64,000 bases of DNA, taken from Zantedeschia hybrid cultivar. Its lineage: Eukaryota > Streptophyta > Magnoliopsida > Alismatales > Araceae. Numbering within the stretch: position 1 is the first letter of the stretch; each line of letters starts with the position of its first letter. The notes under the pieces were generated by a model. The model had not been told where the DNA came from. It did no database searches and saw only the letters and a program-made list of their open reading frames with translations. The translations under genes were made by a program, and so were the position numbers. The DNA lies in NCBI GenBank assembly GCA_030544215.1, contig JARZZO010000014.1:17766234-17830233 (forward strand), written 5' to 3'. Of this stretch, positions 42,647 to 54,600 are shown one piece after another.

Positions 42647-45600
42647 GGGGAGGGAGGAGAGGTGCGATGGTGCGTGGTGACAGGCGGGAGGGGCTTCGCG
42701 GCGAGGCACCTGGTGGAGATGCTGCTCCGTTCGCAGCAGTGGCGCGTCCGCGTCGCCGATCTGGCGCCCTCCATCAAGCTCGATCCTCACGAGGAAGAGG
42801 CGAGCGGCGGCGTCCTAGGCATAGCCCTCCGCTCCGGCCGGGCTCTCTACGTCCCTGCCGATCTCCGCGACAAAGCCCAGGTCCTCCAAGGTCCACCTCC
42901 CACAACCTCTCTGTTCCTCTCTCTGTTTCCCCCACATTCTCTCCATGTCTAGGCGAGATCGTGGTTTCGAATGGATCCATCTACTTGGAGGGCTATTTGA
43001 GCTGAGCAGATGTTTGTATGGACCGTGTGGATGATTTTGGCAAGTTTGGGTTGATCTGTCAAATTCGTGATGCCTAAGCATAAGATTTGACGCCTACCTG
43101 TTTCTTTCCCTCCTTTTTTTTTGACCTAGATTAAATGTTTGATTATGGTGTTTTCCGAGTTTGAGCTTGCAAGTTGCTACTGCTGTGGCCGATTTTTTCT
43201 TTTTAAAGTAAAAATACTCTTTTATCCACTTTGGAGAGCTTCGAATAAGGGTTCTATGCGTCGCTATTTGTTAAGGTTTTGTCTGACTTCCGTTTGGATC
43301 TGCCTGCACCAACAGCATTTCAAGGGGCGGAGGTTGTTTTCCATATGGCTGCGCCGGATTCGTCCATCAACAACCACCAACTCCATTACTCGGTCAATGT
43401 GGAAGGTGAAGCATGATGCACTGCCATGTTTAACTGCAAGGGTGAACTAGTACAAGGCTCGAATCTTTTGTCGGTGAATTTTTCAACTTTTGTGTTATGT
43501 GGTGTGCTTGTGCCACAGGAACTAAGAATGTCATAGATGCATGCATTGAATGCAAGGTTAAGAGGCTTATATATACCAGTTCTCCTAGCGTTGTCTTTGA
43601 TGGTATTCATGGATTGCACAACATCGATGAGTCAACACCATATCCTGCAAAGGTTCAGATCACGTGCATATCAACACTTATTTATGATACTTTTCCTAGT
43701 GTGTGCGGTATCAAAGACCGACTCTACCAAATCTGACTCCAGCGATTAATCTGCTTCAGTTTAATGATTCCTACTCCGAGACTAAAGCAGAAGGGGAGAA
43801 GTTAGTTATTAAAGCAAATGGACGAGATGGGTTTTTGACTTGCTGCATACGCCCCAGCAGTATTTTTGGCCCAGGTGACAAGCTGTTGGTGCCATCACTT
43901 GTCTCTGCTGCGAGGGCTGGAAAGTCTAAGGTGAGATGCAGTTTTAACTGCCAGAAAGGAATACTTTTCCTTCTCACTTGATTTGCTCTAAATCCTCTCT
44001 GTTTTTTGCCAATGACATTTGCCCTTTTGTAAACATGCATTTTATTCCCCCCTTTCAATGTAGCAAAACCACATTTCATCAATAAGTAACTAATGGCATA
44101 TCCTGGCCAAATAATTTTTTTATTAAAAAACACTAACTTGGCCAATGTTAGCTTCTCCTATCTTGATTGGGATTGGAGTTGGTTGGCAGTAACAGATTCA
44201 GCTATCCAATCCAATTTCAAGTTCCTTAATCATAAGGGCCACAATACACTTCATGAATAGCCGATTTATTTCTTTCAGCAAGTTGCATTTGCATGGTAGC
44301 CTGTTATTTAATTTCTCCCCATGACATGGGTAGTCCGAAATCATTTTCAGGGGCTGATGGGCGGGGTTGGGTTGGGGTTCGGTGGGGGTTGGGGGGGGGT
44401 GTAAATGACTCTCCTCTCGATCCACTTTCCTTAATGCAACCTCCACTCACCCCCACGATTTCAAACCTTTTGAAAGAGGTTTTTTGTCCATAAAGACTAC
44501 CTCATAAATCGGGTAGGTATGTAGATGTTCGGACCTAACCTGTGTCTCTCCCGTTTTTAATCTTGCGGTTTGTGAGAAACATAGGTTGGCTTATTTATTT
44601 TATTATTTGATGGACTATTAGGACTTATGAGGAGCTCTCGGGAAATCCGGGACTTTGGATTAGGCGAGGATCTGAAAATTCGACCTCTTCTATACGTCGA
44701 TCAATTGATCGACCACCCTTGATTAACCATCCAGTGATGTCCTTTAACACAAATTAAGTACTAAGTCATGCAGTACAAGCACATGCAGTTCAAGCATGGG
44801 AAACACATTTTAAATCAAGCCCAAAGCTTCACCCTGGCTTAGGATGCGTTTAAAATAACTTGATGTGGTTTTAAACCCAAAAAGGTATTTTTGTAATTAT
44901 GCCAAGTTGAAGGGTGCAGGGGTATTACAGTCATTTTAGTGTTTACGATGTGTTTCAATAGATAGGAAAGGTTTTACAACCCTAGGATGTGTTTTTGGGC
45001 TGCTTTAAGCATTTAGGGGCTGCAGGGGCATTTTTATAATTTTTAAAAGTTTCAAATTTTCAGGATATTTTGCATATTTTAAGTGATTTAATTTTTTTTA
45101 TAAATTTTCTGTGATTTTTGATGATTGTTAGAGCATTAGCGGTATTTTGGTAAATTTTCTTGCTTTTTAGGGTTTTGAGGGCATTTAGGGTATGCTGGGT
45201 GATTTTTATATTTTTGCGATTTTTCTAAGATTTTTACAGATTTTTTTTTTAAAAAATCATGAGAAGGATATTTTGATCATTTTTTAAGGTTCTGGGGGAT
45301 ATTTAAGGTCATGTTTAAGGTTATGAGGGCAATCAAGGCATGTTGGGTGGTTTTTTACATTTTTCTAGATTTTTCTGTGATTTTTACAGATTTTTGTCAT
45401 CAGAGGGATATTTTGGTCATTTTGGGTTGATTCCATAGTTGGATTGGTTATTAGAAGCTATGAGGGCATTTAGGTCCTTCTAGAACCACTAGATTCTTCA
45501 CTTGGATTAGTCTTTCACATTTAATTCTTTATATATGACATGCATGTTTAAATTTCATGGAAGGCAAGATCGGCCGATCCCGATTCGGATCGGCCAATTC

Positions 45601-48600
45601 GGATCGGGATCGGCCGGTGCCAATCTGGCTGGAATCGGCTGATCCTGGCCAATTTGGGACACTTTCAGCCGATCCGAGGCCGATCTGGATTGGGATCGGT
45701 GGGTCCCGATCCGGCCGGCTGATCCGATCCGGAATTCCCTGTGTTTAATTGGTTTGAATGATTTCAAGAATTGGGTTGAATTAGTTAAATAGTGGGTCCA
45801 AGGTTAGTTTAGTCATTTGGACAACATCCTGTAGTGAAGGGGCAATTTGTTGGACTTAGCTTAAATTCCTCTATGTTCCATAAAAGATACCCTTGATGGA
45901 TACTTAGTGATACAAGAGACGATGCAGGGATTGGGGCTCCTTTATTGACTTTTATTAGGACCATTTATGGTCCATTATGTTGTTTTTAATTTTTTAGGAA
46001 TTATAAAAACGTGAATAAGGGAGGGGAAGTCCTAGAGTCATATAGGAATCTCTAGGGTCAGGGGTTATAAATCCACTCCCTATATATGTATGCGTTTTTC
46101 AGAAGAAAATGGGGGAAGAAATGGAATGAAGAAAATATGAATTTATTTTTACCTGAGTGTGCGTTTTTGGTTTCTGCGAGAGAGACTTCCCCTTCTTCCT
46201 AGGCGCAAGGCCGAGGATCCTCCCTTCCCCCCGGTGCGACGCCAGGGAAGCTCTCCCTGCCGGTGCGAGGTCGGCATGATCCATTGCCCATTCCCCCCCT
46301 CTCTTCTTGTCCCGCATCAATTTTGGTATTAGAGCGTACCCGATCTCCCACTGCGCCGCCGCTCCGTCGCCGCTCCTGTCGACGGCCACAGCAGTGTCGC
46401 TGCCAGCCGCTGCTGTCCAGCCTCGCCCCCTCGTCCCGTTGCCGGGACCGCTCAACCCGTCCCGTAGCCAGCCACTCCTTGCTGGTTCGGTTAGGGTAGA
46501 AGCAGAAGAAGAAGAAGAAGAAGAAGAAGAAGAAGAAGAAGAAGAAGAAGGTTGAGGAGTCGGATCCCCTCGCCGCCATCGCCAGCAATAGCGCCGGCTT
46601 CACCGCCACCGCCAGCCTCGGCCGTTGAAGCCGCCCCACGCCGCTGCCATCGGAAATCTCCGAAGTCGCTGCCCTAACCGCATGTTTCGTCCGAAACCAC
46701 CATCGATGCCGTCATCGGCCGCCATCGCTGCTGGCGTCACCGTCCACTCGCCGCACTCACCAGCAACCCAATCGGCCGTTGCCGCTGCCGCCAACGCCAC
46801 CTACGGCAGTCAAGCCTGCTTCCCCCCTTTCTAGTTCAAGGGTTTAAAAGAAAAAAAGAACAAAAAGAAGGAAGATGAATAGGGGTGAGGAATGAAGGGT
46901 TCGTTCCCCTTTAACCAAATCAGGTCAAACCGGGTTTGACCCGGTTCGATCTGAGCCCTCTTTCAAGCTGGTCCGAACCCAAGTCACTCCATGGTTCGAG
47001 CCACTACCCCCCTTAAAGGAACTAGATTTTAATAAGTACCCGGTCTGACCAGGTCCTAAAGAGTTAAGTGGTCCGAGCCATCCGGCTCAGCCCTGGTCCA
47101 AGCTAGGATTGATCGGGGTCCAGTTAGACAGGTGCGGCAGGTGGTGCAACTTAACGCACCGCCCTCGCCCCGAGCTCGTTCGGACTTCGATTCGCGCGCC
47201 GTCTGTGCCGTTGGACTCGTATCGATGAGGCCATCTTAGATCCAGTGCGCTGCATCCCCGACTGCCTCATTTTGTGTGCCACTTTTGCACGCATATCGAG
47301 GACACCGGACTTCGATTCGCGCGCCGTCTGTGCCGTTGGACTCGTATCGATGAGGCCATCTCAGATCCAGTGCACTGCATCCCCGACTGCCTCATTTTGT
47401 GTGCCACTTTTGCACGCATATCGAGGACACCGATCACGCATCTTGAGGCCTGCATCAGCCGCCTCGATTTGCATGCCAGCTTCCGGCGCATTGGTTTTGC
47501 AGCGGGTAGCGGCTGACTTGCCTCATTTTGCGTTCCACACTTGCACGCTTTACGAGGACACTTGGGCTCGTTGTTCGAGGTCGTTTTTGGACTCCGATTT
47601 GTGCATCGTTCACGCCAACGGCTTCGTCTCGACGAGACCGACCATATCCGACACGTTGAGTTTCCGACTTGTCTCGTTTTATGTGCCGCTGCTGCATGCA
47701 TATCGAGGTCATCCTTTGGGCTCCGTTTCTTGTACTGATTACGTCATTGGCTTCGTCTCAGCAAGACGGACTCAGCTCCAGAGTGGTGCTGCCCCTACGA
47801 CGCTTTGTTATGCGGACCACTGATTGATTCTATCATAATGGGAGCTTTGGGGTAATCTCTTGCAACATGTCTTCCATTTATTTCCATTTCGCTGTGTTCT
47901 TGCCGAATTGAGAATGAACGACATTGATATTAGATGAGAGAGCGAGTGATAATGTGATTCCTCAGTATATTGTTGATTCACTGTTGAAGACGGACGAGAT
48001 TTTTGTAAAGGGTGATAAAGCTTTTGTGGAGTTTTATCGGCGAGTTAAGGGTGTCACCACAGGACACTCCACTACTTATGTGGATGGAGTTTGGTGTACT
48101 ATAAATCCATTAAGGTCTTCTATTTGTTTGGGTTAAGAGTGGCTATCAGAGCGCCAAGCTACAATGGATTGTGATGGACGTCGATGCTCCCTCGTACACC
48201 CTCATTTTGATGGACGTGAGTTCACGTTTTTGGAATCGTCACTTTATTCTCCTAAGGTAATGGAAACACCGTCCAAGTTACTTGATACAGTCTCGCCAGT
48301 TACAAATGATGATCAATCAGATGTGTCGGTTCATACTCAAGATGCTAGTATTGATCCTGCGACTGACGATATTCAAGATGCTACTCTATGTATTGAGTCT
48401 GAACTTCATTTAATGGCGGACGATGTGAATGAGACCAATTCAATACCGTTAGTCATAGGTGAATCATCAAATAATGTTGTGGGATCAGACGCTCATTGTT
48501 GAAGCCGGGTTTGACTTACTTTCTGAAAACTCATTTGATGTTCCGGATGTCCAGTGCGATTCCCTATGTCTTGCAGACGTTGCTTCATCTGAGTTTGACT

Positions 48601-51600
48601 TGCTATGGTGTAACTTTGAGGCCTATTGTCAGTGCCACCTTCAGCTCCTCACCCTGAAGATCTATATGCAGTCGATTGTACGCCGCTGGTTTATAGTCCC
48701 TTTGCTCTTCATATGGCTTCTTCGGCATTTCAAAACTCGAGGACGAGTTTTTTTGAACCAGGGGAGATTGATGCAGGAGACGATGCAGGGATTGGGGCTC
48801 CTTCATTGACTTTTATTAGGACTATTTATGGTCCATTATGTTGTTTTTAATTTTTTAGGAATTATAAAAACATGAATAAGGGAGGGGAAGTCCTATAGTC
48901 AAATAGGAATCTCTAGGATCAGGGGTTACAAATCCACTCCCTATATATGTATGCGTTTTTCAGAAGAAAATGGGGGAAGAAATGGAATGAAGAAAATATG
49001 AATTTATTTTTACCTGAGTGTGCGTTTTTGGTCTCTGCGAGAGAGACTTCCCCTTCTTCCTAGGCGCGAGGCCAAGGATCCTCCCTTCCCCCCGGTGCGA
49101 CGCCGGGGAAGCTCTCTTTGCCGGTGCGAGGTCGGCATGATCCATCGCCCATTCCCCCCTCTCTCCTTGTCCTGCATCACTTAGTGAAGGATACCAAAAG
49201 GTGATGAGTCCTTCAAGGATCCATTAAGTATCATTTATGTTAAGAAGCAACATTTCACAAGTGCCCATGATATATTGCACAAGTGAACCATCAATGTTTG
49301 GTCATCCAACCATATGGATGCATCCTCAATACATAACCTTGGTTACTCAAATAATATGAGTGAACCACCAAAAAAATCTACCACAAGAACCCTTCAAAAC
49401 TTTGCACAAAACAAAGCCTTCTCTTAGCCTCTTTTGTGACCTTTCGTCTTCCGTTGCCTCTTGCTTCTCGTCCTTGCAGCAGCCCCCTGGGGGGGGGGGA
49501 TTTATAGGGTGAAGGGGCCCCCCACTAGTGGGGGTCCAAGTGACTGGTGGCACCCCCCACCAGAGGGTCACAACCGTCTAAAGAAAATATTAGAGAGAAA
49601 GAGAGAAGTGAGTGATGAGAGGAGGGGAGGGGACCGGTGAGCCTCCCCACTGGTGGGTGCCACCGGTGGGGTGCACACCCACCTGCCCCTCTCTCTTTTT
49701 TCTCCGCTCTTCTCTCTTCTATTTTTCTTAATGGGGGCAGATCCCACATTGATGGGAGGACATTAACTCCTCCTCATTAACTAAGAGCATTAATGCCCAT
49801 TTAATCCTCTCTTTCTCCTCTCTTTCTTTCTTCTTTTTTTCAAAGGGAAGAGGGAGTGAACCGGTGGGAGGAGGGAGTGAACCGGTGGACCCCCACCGGT
49901 TTCTCCTCTCTCTTCTTTTCTTCTCTCCCCTCTTTCTCTCTTTTTTCTTTTTCTTTTGTTTTAAATGAGGACGACCCCCCACCGGTGGGCCCTTTAATGG
50001 GGCACCCATGGGGGGAAGGTGGACCCCCCACTGGTCCCTCCCTCTCATAAGAAGAGGGGGACCACTGGTGGGGGGGCCACCTGCCCCCACCGTGCCCCTG
50101 TTGTGCTGCTGCCGCTGCTCTGCTGTTGTGCTGCTGCCGCTGCTCTGCTGTTGTGCTGTAGCTGTTTGTGTTGCTGCCTCTGCTGTTGCCCATTTGCTGC
50201 TACTGCTGCATCATAATTTTTGCTACTAGTGGGTCCATTTTGGGCTGATTTTTGGACAGATTTGGGGCCTGATTTGGACTGGTTTTGGGCTGCTGTGGGC
50301 TTGATTTGCGGACTGGTTTTTGGGCTGCTGTGGGTCCATTTGTGGACTGGTTTTGAGGCCATGAGGGAACCTTCAATTCCGAGGTAAAACCTCAAGTTTT
50401 ACCTCTTCCATGCATGCAGGCCATGCATTTTGTATTTTCATTATGCATGGTTTGCATGCACACGCCATGCATTTGTATCTTATTTGTATGACACATGTCG
50501 CATGCCTCCTCCCTCATTTTGGCATGGATCTGAATTTTAATTTGTCATGCATGCTCTACGTGGTTTGTGATGCATAAAAAAAAATGACAAACAATAGATT
50601 GTAGAGGTTATCCCATTAGAATTTAAACTACGACTCATTAAGATATTTGTTATTTCCTCTCTCCCCCCCCAATTCTCTCCTTATTAGTAATTAACAGATA
50701 ATTTCTAGTTGGCTTAGGATTCTTAACTAATATAAGAGGAAAGATTCCAATGCATTCATTCCTTCCCTCCTACCCCTTTCTCTCTGGCTCTACGCAGCAT
50801 GGAAATTCTTAAGAACATCATATCACATCCTCTTGCACAAGCTAGAAGAGAATCAGAAGGTCCTCATTCTATCACTCTTTTTGGTTTATAGACCTATTAT
50901 TCATTGGCATCTATCATATTGCATTAAAAATTAGATCTTCCATCACTTATCTTAAAATGATCATTGGATTATTAAAGTGCACATGTATCTCATTACATTA
51001 TTTTCCATTGCTAAAACTTTGGCGGTAAAATGCTGTTGGATTTACATAGTTTCTTTATATATTGATTCCTTATCATGAATGCATTCTTTTTCATCTAGCA
51101 TTAGAATAACCTTGTGGTTGTGACAATGGTTTTTTTCAAGGGAGTTCTACAATGATTTTTAACATAGGAAACTATTGTAAAACCCATTATTGTATGTCTG
51201 TGGCTTTCCTTTCAAGGGAGCTTAACAATCGTCTTTTTCTTTTAATTCATCTTCATGGTATGCATCCTTATGGGAAAATGACAATCTTTTTTTGATGTTA
51301 ACATACATGTGGATATTTAGCAATTTCTTTTAAAGAATATTGATCAGCAATGAAGTAAAATGCTATTTTTATAATATTTTATAATTTATTTTTATATTAT
51401 TTAATATTCTTAACATATCTTTTATACTATATATCTATCTTGCCGCTCCAAGAAAAAAATCCTGCTTCCGCTCCAGTTCACAATACTCACTTTTGAGATG
51501 GCAAGCATCTGTCCACCGCTATGTAGTCAGAGGCGAGAGGCGACCGAGGCGATCGGGGGGTCGCCTCAGCCTCAAACGCCTAGGCGATGGCCTAGGCGTT

Positions 51601-54600
51601 TGAGGCGACATTTTAAAAAAAATATATTTATAATTTACTTATTATACAAAATAGCCAAATAATCATACAGAATGATATTTATTCACTCAAATTATCAAAT
51701 ATAACCATATCAACAAATTCATCGGGGGAGGCAGACAGATAGAATGAGAAGGAGGGAGTGCGAGAGAGACAGAGAAGGAGGGAGTGCGAGAGAGACAGAG
51801 AGAGCGGGAGAGACAGAGAAGGAGGGAGTGCGAGAGAGACAGAGAAGGAGGGAGTGCGAGAGAGACAGAGAGAGCGGGAGAGACAGAGAAGGAGGGAGTG
51901 CGAGAGAGACAGAGAGAGCGGGACAGTGCGAGAGAGACAGAGAGAGCGGGAGAGACAGAGAAGGAGGGAGTGCGAGAGAGACAGAGAAGGAGGGAGTGCG
52001 AGAGAGACAGAGAGAGCGGGACAGTGCGAGAGAGACAGAGAGAGCGGGAGAGACAGAGAAGGAGGGAGTGCGAGAGAGACAGAGAGAGCGGGAGAGACAG
52101 AGAAGGAGGGAGTGAGGCTCGGGGGTGAGGCAGACAGAGAGAGTGAGGGTGGGTGGTGAGAGATAGACAGAGAGAGTGAGGCTGAGAGAGGCTTGCCTGC
52201 CGCGGCCGTCGCCGTCGCCGTCGCCGGAGAAGTAGCCCACTGCCGCCGAAGACGCTTCCCGCCGCTACCGCTTCCGTCGTTGCCGGGGAAGAAGCTCGCT
52301 ACGCTGGTGTCGGGGGTCTCGGACTCTCGGGACACATGAAGGGTTAGGGTTCAACGAACGCGGAGGGGGGAGGTTTATTAACGCTGGGTCGGCCGGTCGG
52401 GGGTTTCGTAATGGGCCGGTTTAAGCCCGACCGGTTAATGGTGGGCCTTTTTTTTTCTAAATTGGCCCGGTAAGACGCCTGAGGCGCTGAAGGCGCCAAA
52501 GGCGCGCCTAGGCGAACGCCTGGGCGAATGAGGCGTTTCCCGCGATCGCCTAGGCGAAAAGCGGGAATGCGAGGCGCCATACCCGCGCCTCGCCTCGCCT
52601 CGTCTCCTAGGCGTTCGCCTCGGGCGCCTTTGATAACAGAGGTCCACTGTGCTATTAGATGCAGCAAAGCACTGTGTAGGCATCTGGATAGAAGTATCAA
52701 GATAACACTAACAAATTAATAATGTCATTTTTAATAAATAAGCGGTCCAGATGACTCTATAAACATGACACAAAAGTCTCATTATCTTAACATTGGGTTT
52801 GATAATTTTACTTTGTCATATGTAGGTAGCCTTTTCAGCATTGCTTTCTGGAAAATCTTTCTCCTTTTTTTTTTTCCCTTTCCTTTTCAGAGCCATCTCT
52901 GTCCAAACCCAGTCTCTTGACCATACTTCTACGTTCACGATCACGGTACAGTCTAACAAAAGATTTAACATGTAACCTTCTTTTAGTTCCCTATCCCTAT
53001 AACAATCTGTTGCCTGGGTCAAGCTGAAATGGAAGGCTCTTTCTGGACAGCTTCAAAATCGGGCGGCTTCAATATCTAGCAGGTTCCTTCTAAAGTAGAC
53101 AATCCCACTTTTCAGGTTGAGTCTGTTGTAGAAATATTGCACTGCTATTCTTTTGTTTGAAGATAATGGAGATAAGTGAGAGAACATAGCTACTAAAGAA
53201 AACCTATATGCTGGGTATCCTCTTAAATTTGATCCGACTCCTCACATCTTGGTAGAGCATGGAATCAAGCATAAAGTTCACATCTTTTTGGGATGTACCT
53301 TCATGCTGAGGATAATGATTAAGGTTCTGCATGGAGTCAAGCATCATTTGCTACTATTCATAAAGTACTTTTCTCTGATTATCTGTGTCCCTGGAGCCCC
53401 TCCTCTTCCACACCCTCCAATTCTGGAAAGCTTTGTTGAGAGTGGCCACACAGATCAGTCCCATCCTTATCACCTTTTTCTTAAATACAAATTTTTGTCC
53501 ATTTCACCATCTTTAATTCTACATGTTCTGAGTCTTTGCCTAGTCCATGGTGCCCTTCCTGTTCCACGCCCTCCAAATCATTATGGTGGAAGGTTTTGTT
53601 GAGAGCGGTATCACAGATCAGTCCTACAACCATTACCTTTTCTTTAATAATTTTTTTTGGCCATTTAACCAACTCCCATTCTTTATGCTTTGAGCACTTT
53701 TGCTTTCCTAGAAGAAATCATTTCTTATTGCTTCTATCCTTCTTCCAATAACTCAATGGATAAAAAAAACTAGGTGTCTAAGAGGCAATCATAGAATGCA
53801 ATTTTGTGACATCTTGCTGAGATCTTGGTCTCATTGGGTTCCCTAGAATGAAATTCACCAAGACAAGGGTTATGTGGATCATTTTGGTGTAGAGATGAAG
53901 AAGAGGAGAGGTGGAGGAGGCACAAGAGGAAGAAAAGAAGGAAACAAACAAACAAGGAAGAAGAAACCCAGGAGAGGGAACACCATATGGAGAAGAAATA
54001 GGAGAAATAAAGGAATCAAGAAAAAAAAGGAGTAAAAGGTGGTGTTAGCGTGATAGCAGTGACATGTGATGGTGGCGGGGTAATGGGCAACAAAGGCAAT
54101 GAGAATGTGCGGCCATATAGATCAGGATGGATGGTTTTCATAAGGGTGACATGCCATGGGATGGAGTAAAGTTGCGGGGGCCATAAGGCTTCCCATCTCC
54201 CACCGTAGCATTGTGGAATGGTAATCTTACAAGTTGATCCCTTTGAAACTAAGCATTGTTATTTAAATTATTTTTGTCCAACCTAATAAATAATTAAATG
54301 GAAGTTCTTGAGTAATTTTCAAGCCTGAAAATTACAAGGAAGTTTTTGTATTATTTGTCATGAGCTTGTGCAAGCCTGATATCTTCTGCATCGAGGAATC
54401 GAAGTGTGCTGATGACTGTGAGACAATTATGAGGGAGATAGTGGGTAGTAGACTGAAGAAGGGTGTGGCTTCACCTATAGTTGGGAGGGCGAGGGGTATA
54501 TTCATCATATGGAATGAATAACATATGGAAGAGGTGGAGGGATGCAGACAGGTGGGTCGGCATGCTATTATAATTATATGAGGTTTCACAACATGTGTGA

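Larger units (their letters stand above)
45908..49179 (+). mobile_element. Complete non-autonomous LTR retrotransposon with target duplication CTTAG
   Basis: Two near-identical LTRs (45908-46319 and 48769-49179) begin TGATRCARGAGACGATGCAG and end GCATCA. The element is flanked by CTTAG (45903-45907 and 49180-49184). TGGTATTAGAGC at 46324-46335 resembles the initiator-methionine tRNA primer site, and CAGGGGAGAT just before the 3' LTR is a polypurine tract. The 2.45-kb interior has no recognisable gag or pol, only small frames, a GAA microsatellite and a 125-bp tandem duplication. It would need proteins from a relative. The methionine primer site is most common in Copia elements but not limited to them. 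Confidence 0.93.

Noticed and set aside
42443..42790. Minus-strand frames opposite exon 1 of the sterol gene.
   Set aside because: They include the CT-repeat complement and lie opposite a well supported exon.
47245..47823. A 192-residue plus-strand open frame in the LTR element.
   Set aside because: It consists of the 125-bp tandem duplication and echoes of it. No domain is visible and other frames are equally open.
51679..52335. Long open frames of up to 218 residues on both strands (SLSL-rich or RERQ-rich).
   Set aside because: They run through the GA minisatellite of the hAT-like element; several frames are open at once because of the repeat.
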